A stretch of 5,425 nt of DNA, from NCBI GenBank assembly GCA_029856295.1, contig JAHQWS010000181.1, forward strand, positions 1-5,425. The letters run 5' to 3'. This stretch comes from Promethearchaeia archaeon. Lineage in GTDB: Archaea; Asgardarchaeota; Lokiarchaeia; Sigyniarchaeales; SOKP01. Of the stretch, positions 1 to 5,425 are shown one piece after another; the first letter of the stretch is position 1, and every line of letters begins with the position of its first letter. Both the position numbers and the translations under genes were made by a program. The notes below the pieces were generated by a model. It had not been told where the DNA came from and searched no databases. It saw nothing but the letters and a program-made list of their open reading frames with translations.

Positions 1-401
1 GGGCGATAATCCGAGAGATCATCTAAATTAGAGCCATCTAATATTAAATCGAAATTTTTTTCTTCCTTAATTTTGATAATTCCAGAATACAGCCCTTTCT
101 TGCATATATAACAACGATTAACAGGATTTTTTGTGAAATCATTATCGTTTAAAGGATCTAGATCGATAATAATATGCGGAATTTGGTAATTCTTAGCGAA
201 CTCAGCTGCTTCGTTAATTTCATCATCAAGATAAAGAACCGAACGTTCCGTAACTAGTAGTGCTTCTTTTCCATACTTTTTTGAAAGGAATGCAAGCAGA
301 GAGCTATCTACTCCTCCTGAAAATGCAACAATTACTTTTCTATTTTTTAAAAAAGAAATAAGGTTCTCTAACTTATGTTCTAGAGTTTTATTTAATTTCA
401 T
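1..401 (-). CDS. larE: LarE-type ATP-dependent sacrificial sulfur transferase (partial, C-terminus outside window)
   Basis: The first 133 residues of a PP-loop ATP pyrophosphatase are present; the frame runs open off the left edge, so the C-terminal half is missing. Visible motifs are the PP-loop FSGGVDSS (residues 27-34), which binds and adenylates with ATP, then NPVNRCYICK (92-101) and DGSNLDDLSDYR (122-133). This order is characteristic of LarE, which transfers sulfur to the carboxylates of pyridinium biscarboxylic mononucleotide while making the nickel-pincer cofactor of lactate racemase-type enzymes. Known LarE proteins use either one sacrificial cysteine or a three-cysteine iron-sulfur cluster. 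The CxxC pair here (Cys97, Cys100) suggests the cluster type, but the third cysteine would lie beyond the window. The ATG at 401 is chosen because the PP-loop then sits at the usual distance from the N-terminus; no clear Shine-Dalgarno precedes it. The real substrate in this organism is unknown, and larB, larC and larA are not visible. Confidence 0.88.
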   Translation of the reverse strand, partial: MKLNKTLEHKLENLISFLKNRKVIVAFSGGVDSSLLAFLSKKYGKEALLVTERSVLYLDDEINEAAEFAKNYQIPHIIIDLDPLNDNDFTKNPVNRCYICKKGLYSGIIKIKEEKNFDLILDGSNLDDLSDYR

Positions 402-462
402 AATTAATGTTTGAGATAAACTCGTCAATTAAAGAAATTAATGCCATTCTTCATAAGAATTT

Positions 463-473
463 TATTATTTAAA
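463..473 (-). promoter_or_regulatory. Possible TATA box for the larE-like gene
   Basis: On the minus strand this reads TTTAAATAATA, a TATA-like element about 65 bases upstream of the larE-like ATG. Initiation about 25 bases downstream (near 443) would give a leader of roughly 40 bases. The surroundings are so AT-rich that chance matches are common, so this is a weak call. Confidence 0.2.
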
Positions 474-496
474 ATTTTAATATTTCTATAAAAACA

Positions 497-508
497 TTTT
501 TATATATC
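497..508 (+). promoter_or_regulatory. Candidate archaeal TATA box for the gelsolin-like gene
   Basis: The run TTTTTATATATC lies about 53 bases before the ATG at 557. Initiation about 25 bases downstream falls near 529 and would leave a leader of about 27 bases. AGAGGA at 525-530 is near that predicted start and too far from the ATG to serve as a ribosome binding site, so translation probably starts from a short leader without a Shine-Dalgarno. Confidence 0.38.
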
Positions 509-556
509 TAATATATTTTCATTTAGAGGAATCTTAAATCTTAAATACTGTTTAAA

Positions 557-1498
557 ATGAATGATATAGAATTCAAGGACTTTATGATTTTTGATGTTAA
601 AGAAACTGGTGATTATGCAGAATTAAAAATTAAAAAAGAGGATTTAGGGGATTTTCTACATCCCGAAAATGCTTACATTATAATAAACCAAGACATAAAA
701 AGAATTTATTTTTGGAAAGGAGCAAGAGCTCCTGTTAGGAAACGATTTCTTGGTTCTAGAATTGCCACTGAGCTTCAAGGAGAAATAATGAAAGCAGGAT
801 TTAAACGTTGTAAAATAGTAACAATAGATCAAGGCGAGGAATTAGAGGAATTCTTAAATATATTTGGCTTAGAATCAATGGACGTAGCTGAAAAATTAGA
901 AGATAAGCGATATATTAGAAATATTGAAAAAGAAGAGATTAGGATTACTAATATTTTATCTACCAAAGTAGAATCGAGTTCAAAACTGGGAGAAATTAAA
1001 AATTTCTTGGATGAAGATGAGCAGATAATATGTAATAAAAGTTCCTTAGTCTCACTTAAAGATAATTGGTTAAAATTACTGCTCAAAAATAAGAAATATA
1101 AAAGAAGATTGAAAAGAACATCGGACGCTAGTAAGTTGGAACTTAAGGAATATAAAAACACATATGTGATTACCAATAAAAAGATTATTTCTCATTCAAT
1201 CTTTAATAAATATTTTGATTTTTCAGAAATTCCGAATTATGCCATTGAAATAAAAGGAGAGGGTGAAATTATCATATTAGATCAAAGAGAACTTAGATCC
1301 TTTGAAATAGAAGAATTTTCTGATGGATATGATATTTGGTTTAATGCTAAACCGATCGAGAAGGGAGATTATATTTTTCCTTTTGAAAGGCTAACTTTAG
1401 AGGAATATAGAAAACTAATTAATGCCCTTGATAATAATTTTATAGCAGAAATTCCAGAAAAAATCAAAAAAATAACATATATCCGTAAAAGACTCTAA
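557..1498 (+). CDS. Predicted gelsolin-like domain protein with C-terminal PH-like domain
   Basis: This is a soluble 313-residue protein with no signal peptide or membrane helix. Residues about 6-105 fit a single gelsolin-like domain. A strand region with KIKKEDLGDF leads into AYIIINQDIKRIYFWKGA (39-56), matching the family's buried 'yiL-d-g-iyvW-G' core. A helix follows, RKRFLGSRIATEL (61-73), then KIVTIDQGEELEEFLNIFG (86-104), matching 'v-v-qG-Ep-eF--lfg'. After a linker, residues about 150-292 resemble a bacterial-type PH-like fold: an acidic DEDEQII opening, a strongly basic stretch (168-187), YVITNKKII (203-211), then a GEGEIIIL strand (234-241) and a final helix (280-293). Gelsolin-fold proteins bind and remodel actin, and they are known in Asgard archaea. 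PH-like domains often bind lipids or proteins. A membrane-associated cytoskeletal role is therefore inferred, not shown. Both domain calls come from pattern reading alone; a structure prediction could overturn either. The ATG at 557 is the only sensible start. Confidence 0.7.
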   Translation: MNDIEFKDFMIFDVKETGDYAELKIKKEDLGDFLHPENAYIIINQDIKRIYFWKGARAPVRKRFLGSRIATELQGEIMKAGFKRCKIVTIDQGEELEEFLNIFGLESMDVAEKLEDKRYIRNIEKEEIRITNILSTKVESSSKLGEIKNFLDEDEQIICNKSSLVSLKDNWLKLLLKNKKYKRRLKRTSDASKLELKEYKNTYVITNKKIISHSIFNKYFDFSEIPNYAIEIKGEGEIIILDQRELRSFEIEEFSDGYDIWFNAKPIEKGDYIFPFERLTLEEYRKLINALDNNFIAEIPEKIKKITYIRKRL

Positions 1499-1560
1499 GC
1501 AATATCTCATTTCTCTTAAAATTAGCTCTTTAATATACAAATTCTTAATTATTAAATACG

Positions 1561-1568
1561 ATATAAAA
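1561..1568 (+). promoter_or_regulatory. Candidate TATA box for the methyltransferase gene
   Basis: ATATAAAA is placed so that initiation about 25 bases downstream (near 1590) would give a short leader carrying the GAGGG at 1614-1618. A second TATA-like run, TTTAATATA, lies at 1529-1537. This placement supports a transcript beginning downstream of 1560, which argues against the open frame before that point being coding. Confidence 0.28.
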
Positions 1569-1613
1569 CCAAATATAAGATATATTGATTTTATAAAAAA
1601 GTGTGGTTTCAAA

Positions 1614-1618
1614 GAGGG
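1614..1618 (+). promoter_or_regulatory. Shine-Dalgarno-like GAGGG that decides the methyltransferase start
   Basis: GAGGG is the only purine-rich Shine-Dalgarno match before the conserved N-terminus of the methyltransferase. The in-frame codon 4 bases after it is ATT at 1623 and the next is ATA at 1626, either of which could be a rare start or a mutated ATG. No standard start codon lies in this frame between the upstream stop (1473) and the conserved motifs. Confidence 0.4.
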
Positions 1619-1622
1619 AAAC

Positions 1623-3041
1623 ATTATAAACGACCTTAGTAATAAAATTAACAGAAGAACTTTTGGAGCTCATCTTACATCAATAGATTTATTTCAAAAA
1701 TTTATATTTCCCGAAATCAAGGATAAACTATATCAGTATACATGGGTTGATCTTTATGCCGGAGAAGGAAACTTGATATTACCTATTCTTGAATTCTTAC
1801 CAGAGGAAGAGCGAATAGATTTTTTTAAAGATCATATGTATTTATCCGATATACAACCAGAAATGATTTATAAGTGTGTAAAAAATGCTCAAGACTATGG
1901 TATACCCTCGAGGATCGCTCAAAACAATATTAAAGATAGAGATAATTTAGAAAATTTTCCTAAATTATTAAAAAATAAACAATATCCCATATATCATATA
2001 ACTAATCCCCCATATCTATATTTAGGATATATCCGAAAACATAAAGAGACAAAGAATTACTTTAAATATTTTAAAGGTCAGAATGAAGGGTATCAAGACT
2101 TATACCAAATTGCCATGATTAATGACTTAAGAAATGATATTAAAAACTTAATATATATAATTCCCTCCAATTTTTTATTTGGAGCCTCAGTTTCAAATAA
2201 ATTTCGTTTAGATTTTTTGAACTGCTATAAAATTGTTAAAATGATAATATTTGAGACTCGAGTGTTTGAGTTTACAGGTACGAATATTTGTATTGGTTTT
2301 TTTAAAAGAAAAACTTCGTCTAAAAATGAGATTCTCGAGTTTAGGGGCTTAAAAATAAAGAATGACCATGAAATTATTGATAAAAAATATGTTTTAAAGC
2401 CAAAATATAAGTATCGGACTGGTTCTGAATTCTTAGAGTTTCTTGAGAAAAATAAGTCAAATAATCCGTTATCAGTAAATTATTATCTATTAAACGATGA
2501 GGTAATCAAAAATAGAGGTAAGAATCAAATTTCTGTTATAGATTCAAATGATTATTTTAAAAATGAATATAAAGAGAAAGAATTATACGTAAATGATAAT
2601 TTGAAGCATAAAATAGAGTCAAATATACTCTATATTCAAACCGTAGATAAAGGATCAGCCGAGGGAAGAGTCGGGTTAGGGATTATCTCAAAGGATTTCA
2701 AAGTAAGAGGGATTTATGTTTCATCTAATACTTACCGCACACATCCTATACAAATATTTTTAGAACCTCAAATTTCTATTGAAGATCAAATTTTATTGAA
2801 AAATTATTTCAATTTTGTTCTGGAGCATTTTCGAAAAGAGTTAGACAGTGAATTCTTAACCACATATAAATATTCCAGGGCAGAATATACAAGAAAATAT
2901 TTAGGTTTAACTCAAGTAAGGAGCCTCATTGAAACATTTCCAATTATGAATTTGGATAATTTAAACAAGAGGAAACTTATTGAAGCTATGGAAAAAAATG
3001 ATTTTAAAAATATTTTAAACATATTAAAAAAAAAAAAATGA
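1623..3041 (+). CDS. N6-adenine DNA methyltransferase, TaqI-like gamma type; start codon non-canonical or lost
   Basis: This enzyme should transfer a methyl group from S-adenosylmethionine to adenine N6 in a specific DNA site. Counting from ATT at 1623 (472 residues), the protein has RRTFGAHLTSIDLF (11-24, an N-terminal motif X-like region), DLYAGEGN (43-50, motif I, SAM binding), LSDIQPEM (74-81, acidic motif II), and the catalytic ITNPPYLYLG (126-135, motif IV NPPY). ETRVFEFTGTNICIGFF follows. A long C-terminal part (from about 230) should be the target recognition domain. This motif order is that of gamma-class enzymes. The frame is open from 1476 but contains no ATG, GTG or TTG before TTG at 1773. 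Starting at 1773 would delete motifs X and I, so that start cannot give a working enzyme. A rare ATT/ATA start, an upstream frameshift, a point mutation or an assembly error are all possible. No nuclease gene adjoins it, so it may be an orphan methylase. The 3' end carries 13 consecutive A. Confidence 0.85.
   Translation: MINDLSNKINRRTFGAHLTSIDLFQKFIFPEIKDKLYQYTWVDLYAGEGNLILPILEFLPEEERIDFFKDHMYLSDIQPEMIYKCVKNAQDYGIPSRIAQNNIKDRDNLENFPKLLKNKQYPIYHITNPPYLYLGYIRKHKETKNYFKYFKGQNEGYQDLYQIAMINDLRNDIKNLIYIIPSNFLFGASVSNKFRLDFLNCYKIVKMIIFETRVFEFTGTNICIGFFKRKTSSKNEILEFRGLKIKNDHEIIDKKYVLKPKYKYRTGSEFLEFLEKNKSNNPLSVNYYLLNDEVIKNRGKNQISVIDSNDYFKNEYKEKELYVNDNLKHKIESNILYIQTVDKGSAEGRVGLGIISKDFKVRGIYVSSNTYRTHPIQIFLEPQISIEDQILLKNYFNFVLEHFRKELDSEFLTTYKYSRAEYTRKYLGLTQVRSLIETFPIMNLDNLNKRKLIEAMEKNDFKNILNILKKKK
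3026..3038 (-). terminator. Oligo-T terminator candidate for the convergent membrane-protein gene
   Basis: Read on the minus strand, 13 consecutive T begin 7 bases beyond the stop codon of the membrane-protein gene. Archaeal RNA polymerase terminates at such T-rich tracts without needing a hairpin. The tract lies inside the last codons of the methyltransferase on the other strand, where it encodes lysines just before TGA. Confidence 0.5.
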
Positions 3042-3044
3042 TTA

Positions 3045-3929
3045 TTATTTCTTTATGATTAAATCTTCTTCAGCAAGCTTTTTAGCCTCAGGAAGCTCTT
3101 TCCTTAAGTATTCAAACTTTTGCTGAATAAGTCCGTATACAATATAGGATGGAACCATCATGAGTATACTCATTGCTGGAGTGAAAATTATCATCAAAAC
3201 ATCCATAGTTCTTCCTTCAAATCCAGTTAAATAAACCGCAATCGAAATTAAAAACACTAACGATGAAATTCCTGCATAACCCTTAAGATAATTATTATAT
3301 TTCGAGTGAATTGGCTCTATCTCAAATAATTTATCCCATCTTTCTTTCTGGCCTTCCAAGCCAGTATAGTGAACCAGTCCAGCATCTTGAAGAGTCCAAC
3401 CAACTGACCATAGTCCTATTACTATTGGAAGTACAAATGTAAAAGTTATTGCAAATAATACGATACCAACGAATCGAAGACTTAATCCTTCATCAATATA
3501 GTAATCAACAGTCCCTGTACTTATAAACGCCCTTGCCACCTCATCTGACATTAAGGGTATAATTATCGCTAGTAAACCAAATGTTAAGAGAAATACATAT
3601 ATTGCACGTATAGAAAACTTTTTTATATTAAACACATCTGGATCAATATCGATGTACGCGTCTTTATAGCGTCTATATACTATTTTTTTGCTTTTTAAGA
3701 GGAGGGAGGGGATTAGTTTAGGAAATATTAAAACTGCGGAGATTGAGAGGATTGGGGGTAATATTAAGAAAAATAAGATCATATGATAAACTTCAGGAAG
3801 CCCTGAAATCGGTACAACACCAGGTTTTCTTTCCACCCCTAAAATTTGAATGGTTCCAATAATACCCAAAATGATATATAGAATTAAAAAAACTATAATT
3901 CCCGTACTTAGACCTTTTTTCTGCTCCAT
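3045..3929 (-). CDS. Uncharacterised six-helix membrane protein
   Basis: I do not recognise this family. Counting from the ATG at 3929 (294 residues), hydrophobic segments lie at about 9-30, 47-69, 109-127, 151-174, 218-236 and 243-268. The loop at 70-108 is rich in Lys and Arg (KSKKIVYRRYKDA) and the loop at 128-150 is acidic, so the positive-inside rule predicts both ends in the cytoplasm. The first hydrophobic stretch looks like a membrane helix, not a cleaved signal. The loop between helices 4 and 5 (about 175-217) is about 43 residues long, contains WTLQDAGLVHYTG and is the largest soluble part. The C-terminal tail is a charged helix (FEYLRKELPEAKKLAEEDL). No catalytic or transport motif was seen. 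A GTG three codons upstream (3938) is also in frame; ATG is preferred because it is the stronger codon and follows a weak GTGAG. It converges on the methyltransferase with 3 bases between stops. Confidence 0.82.
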   Translation of the reverse strand: MEQKKGLSTGIIVFLILYIILGIIGTIQILGVERKPGVVPISGLPEVYHMILFFLILPPILSISAVLIFPKLIPSLLLKSKKIVYRRYKDAYIDIDPDVFNIKKFSIRAIYVFLLTFGLLAIIIPLMSDEVARAFISTGTVDYYIDEGLSLRFVGIVLFAITFTFVLPIVIGLWSVGWTLQDAGLVHYTGLEGQKERWDKLFEIEPIHSKYNNYLKGYAGISSLVFLISIAVYLTGFEGRTMDVLMIIFTPAMSILMMVPSYIVYGLIQQKFEYLRKELPEAKKLAEEDLIIKK

Positions 3930-3945
3930 AAATCTCACTAAAGTT

Positions 3946-3958
3946 ATAAATTAAATTT
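3946..3958 (-). promoter_or_regulatory. Possible promoter of the membrane-protein gene
   Basis: The minus strand reads AAATTTAATTTAT here, 17-29 bases before the ATG at 3929. If the upstream half is the TATA element, transcription would begin at or next to the ATG, giving a leaderless mRNA. The gap of about 164 bases to the upstream minus-strand gene is long enough for separate transcription. AT-richness makes this weak. Confidence 0.22.
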
Positions 3959-4093
3959 TTTTTAATAGATACTTATTTGCTAAATGAATAATTAAGTGTT
4001 ATTAAAGGCTTCTAATTAAATTTTTTACAATTATGTAGTTAGTATCTCCTAGAAAGGTATACTCCTTTTATATTATTGACAGAATGTTTCATA

Positions 4094-4996
4094 CTAGATA
4101 CTGGCAAAAATAAACGCAACTAAGCCAAGCAACGCTCCAACCTTTAATAAAAGACTTATTTTCTTGAAATCTTTCTTCTCTAAGTTTTTACGCAAAGATA
4201 ACACTACTACTATTACGACATCTGCTAATCCGAAAATCATGGAAATCAAAAATAGGGTTGGATTTATTATATCCGTGAAAAATGGTAAAATAAAGAAAAT
4301 TATCGCCGTAAGTTCAAACAGTATAGAAAATCCAGTAGCTTTTTTAACTCCAAGCTTAATTGCCAATGTTTTTACCCCTTCTTCCTTATCTCCTTCGATA
4401 TCTTCACAACCCTTGACAATTTCTCGTGATAGTAAGAGAAAGAATGATGTAAAAAAGAAATAATAAATATAAGCTGGAATTATAATACTATTTAAGACTG
4501 CTCCATAGATAAGCCCGATAGAAAATGATACGCTGACCATCAAATTTCCATAAAAACCAGATTTCTTTCCCCAAGCAGCATATAACCATCCAATTAAACA
4601 AAAAAAGACTACTAATAACACATTTAAACCGCTTAGGGCGAAAAATAGCCAATGTAGTATTGATATTATAACACTAATTCCAAATGTAAGAAAAAATAAG
4701 ACTTTTGCTTGGGTTAAACTTAACGCACCGCTAGGCAGAGGACGGTTAGGTCTATTTATTTTATCAATTTCAATATCATAGATATCGTTAATTATCATTC
4801 CACTTCCTGCAGCAAAAAAATAAGTTAATACCCCAAGAATTATATTAATGAGCAAAATATTAAGCGGGATGCCCGTTCTCGTATTTAGGAGTCCTATAAT
4901 CACAGTTAGAGAACCCATTATGCAATTGACGGGTCTTATAATATTAATGCTAGCTGAAACCAGACCTCTCTTTGCAGAATTATTTTTAGTTGACAT
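4094..4996 (-). CDS. Digeranylgeranylglyceryl phosphate synthase (UbiA prenyltransferase family)
   Basis: This integral membrane enzyme should attach the second geranylgeranyl chain to geranylgeranylglyceryl phosphate (EC 2.5.1.42), the step that yields the two-chain ether core of archaeal lipids. The 300-residue length is normal for the family. It opens with IRPVNCIMGSL (20-30), typical of the archaeal lipid branch. The first Asp-rich motif NDIYDIEIDKINRPNRPLPSG occupies 70-90, with Asp71, Asp74 and Asp78 expected to bind Mg-diphosphate. WLYAAWGKKSGFYGN (137-151) follows, and the second motif REIVKGCEDIEGDKEEGVKT spans 191-210, with Asp199 and Asp203. Eight or nine membrane helices can be read between and around these. 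Other UbiA branches (MenA, heme o synthase, chlorophyll synthase) are less likely given the N-terminus, but Asgard genomes can carry several UbiA paralogs and the exact substrate is inferred. ATG at 4996 is the natural start; no Shine-Dalgarno precedes it. Confidence 0.88.
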   Translation of the reverse strand: MSTKNNSAKRGLVSASINIIRPVNCIMGSLTVIIGLLNTRTGIPLNILLINIILGVLTYFFAAGSGMIINDIYDIEIDKINRPNRPLPSGALSLTQAKVLFFLTFGISVIISILHWLFFALSGLNVLLVVFFCLIGWLYAAWGKKSGFYGNLMVSVSFSIGLIYGAVLNSIIIPAYIYYFFFTSFFLLLSREIVKGCEDIEGDKEEGVKTLAIKLGVKKATGFSILFELTAIIFFILPFFTDIINPTLFLISMIFGLADVVIVVVLSLRKNLEKKDFKKISLLLKVGALLGLVAFIFASI

Positions 4997-5018
4997 CGGT
5001 AATATTATGAAACTTCAT

Positions 5019-5029
5019 TATTTTTTAAT
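5019..5029 (-). promoter_or_regulatory. Candidate TATA box of the DGGGP synthase gene, suggesting a leaderless mRNA
   Basis: The minus strand reads ATTAAAAAATA, centred about 28 bases from the A of the ATG at 4996. That matches the usual distance from an archaeal TATA box to the transcription start, so the mRNA may begin at the start codon. The lack of a Shine-Dalgarno before this ATG agrees. AT-rich context lowers confidence. Confidence 0.3.
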
Positions 5030-5107
5030 TATTTCGATTCAAGACTGATAAGAACATTCAAAATTATACAGTTAATCCTATTAACCATCAAAAATTTAAC
5101 ATTTAAA

Positions 5108-5117
5108 TTTAAATATA
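5108..5117 (+). promoter_or_regulatory. Candidate TATA box for the alpha/beta hydrolase gene
   Basis: TTTAAATATA is the best TATA match in the divergent intergenic region. Initiation about 25 bases downstream (near 5138) would give a leader of about 39 bases that contains the Shine-Dalgarno at 5165-5169. Confidence 0.38.
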
Positions 5118-5164
5118 TTCTATTTTTAGTATAGTTTAATTTTTTAAGATTAAAATTAAATGAA

Positions 5165-5169
5165 GAGGT
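5165..5169 (+). promoter_or_regulatory. Shine-Dalgarno before the hydrolase ATG
   Basis: GAGGT sits 7 bases before the ATG at 5177 and fixes that start. It also argues against the ATG at 5160, which lies in another frame. Confidence 0.6.
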
Positions 5170-5176
5170 TGAGAAA

Positions 5177-5425
5177 ATGCCCAAAGCAAATGTTAATGAG
5201 ATCCAAATAGAGTATGAGACATTTGGAGATCCATCATCGAAGCCACTACTATTGGTTATGGGGCTTGGTGCCCAGATGATTCTCTGGTTAGATGAATTAT
5301 GTGAACTACTCGTAAACAAAGGTTTTTATGTGATTCGATTCGATAACCGAGATGTTGGTTTATCTACCAAAATTGAAGAAGCAGGTGTTCCAGACGTAAT
5401 GGGAGCTGTTAATGCACTTCAAAAG
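5177..5425 (+). CDS. Alpha/beta-fold hydrolase (partial, C-terminus outside window)
   Basis: The first 83 residues are present and the frame runs off the right edge. They show the N-terminal half of an alpha/beta hydrolase: an opening strand NEIQIEYETFGDP, then PLLLVMGLGAQMILW (23-37), where the Gly-rich stretch after the strand corresponds to the oxyanion-hole region, then GFYVIRFDNRDVGLSTK (49-65), the strand and Asp-Asn-Arg turn typical of the family. The RFDNRD-GLS signature and following AGVPD resemble esterase-type members annotated near aclacinomycin methylesterase. The nucleophile elbow (GxSxG) and the remaining triad residues lie outside the window, so activity and substrate cannot be judged. 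It is divergent from the DGGGP synthase, with 180 bases between start codons. Confidence 0.88.
   Translation, partial: MPKANVNEIQIEYETFGDPSSKPLLLVMGLGAQMILWLDELCELLVNKGFYVIRFDNRDVGLSTKIEEAGVPDVMGAVNALQK

Noticed and set aside
469..480. Perfect palindrome TTAAAATTTTAA between the divergent genes as an operator
   Set aside because: A/T-only palindromes are expected by chance in such AT-rich DNA and nothing else supports it.
829..1176. Minus-strand open frame inside the gelsolin-like gene
   Set aside because: Its translation is low-complexity Ser/Leu-rich sequence, the expected shadow of Lys/Glu-rich coding on the other strand, and it has no motif.
1476..1622. Open frame upstream of the chosen methyltransferase start as extra coding sequence
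   Set aside because: It has no start codon, its composition is typical of AT-rich noncoding DNA, and candidate TATA elements lie within it. A short coding part just before 1623 cannot be fully excluded.
1415..1624. Minus-strand open frame over the gap before the methyltransferase
   Set aside because: It overlaps the end of the gelsolin-like gene and the methyltransferase leader, is Phe/Ile/Tyr-rich and shows no recognisable domain.
1773..1775. TTG as the methyltransferase start
   Set aside because: It falls directly after the SAM-binding DLYAGEGN motif, so the protein would lack a site needed for activity; the preceding frame is clearly conserved-looking coding sequence.
3936..3938. GTG as start of the membrane protein
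   Set aside because: It adds only three residues; the ATG at 3929 is the stronger codon and is preceded by a weak GTGAG. The choice is not certain.
4053..4068. Inverted repeat AAAGG...CCTTT as a terminator hairpin for the DGGGP synthase
   Set aside because: The stem is only 5 base pairs with a 6-base loop and is not followed by a T run on the minus strand.
4164..4463. Plus-strand open frame inside the DGGGP synthase gene
   Set aside because: It is antisense to a well-supported conserved gene, with Ser/Lys-rich sequence and no motif.
4848..5048. Plus-strand open frame over the DGGGP synthase N-terminus
   Set aside because: It is a shadow of the opposite-strand gene and extends into the promoter region.
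5160..5162. ATG as an alternative hydrolase start
   Set aside because: It lies in a different frame from the conserved hydrolase sequence, and the GAGGT is spaced for the ATG at 5177.
5029..5319. Minus-strand open frame over the hydrolase start
   Set aside because: It is a shadow of the hydrolase gene and includes its promoter region; the sequence is low-complexity and matches nothing.

Overview
The window is AT-rich and reads as archaeal. The best-supported evidence is a typical archaeal-lipid UbiA prenyltransferase (DGGGP synthase), TATA-box-like promoters about 25 bases upstream of likely transcript starts, and an oligo-T terminator. A protein that appears to join a gelsolin-like domain to a PH-like domain points more narrowly to an Asgard archaeon (Lokiarchaeia-like). 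That narrower placement is an inference from one gene and was not checked by phylogeny.

Layout from left to right: (1) the N-terminal part of a LarE-type PP-loop sulfurtransferase on the minus strand, cut by the window edge; (2) a divergent plus-strand gene for the predicted gelsolin-like/PH-like protein; (3) on the same strand, an N6-adenine DNA methyltransferase of the TaqI-like gamma type, whose conserved N-terminus is encoded in an open frame with no ATG, GTG or TTG in front of it; (4) convergent to it, with only 3 bases between the stop codons, an uncharacterised six-helix membrane protein; (5) behind that on the minus strand, the DGGGP synthase; (6) divergent from the synthase, the N-terminal part of an alpha/beta hydrolase, cut by the right edge. 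No stretch longer than 300 bases lacks a gene. The four larger gaps (about 124 to 180 bases) hold candidate promoters and little else.

The genes do not form one pathway. They cover cofactor sulfuration, a possible cytoskeleton/membrane protein, DNA modification and ether-lipid synthesis, and most appear to have their own promoter. The items most worth following up are the gelsolin-like/PH-like architecture, the missing start codon of the methyltransferase, and the 13-base A tract at the methyltransferase 3' end, which on the other strand is a strong oligo-T terminator candidate for the convergent gene. No mobile element, CRISPR array, tRNA or rRNA was seen.
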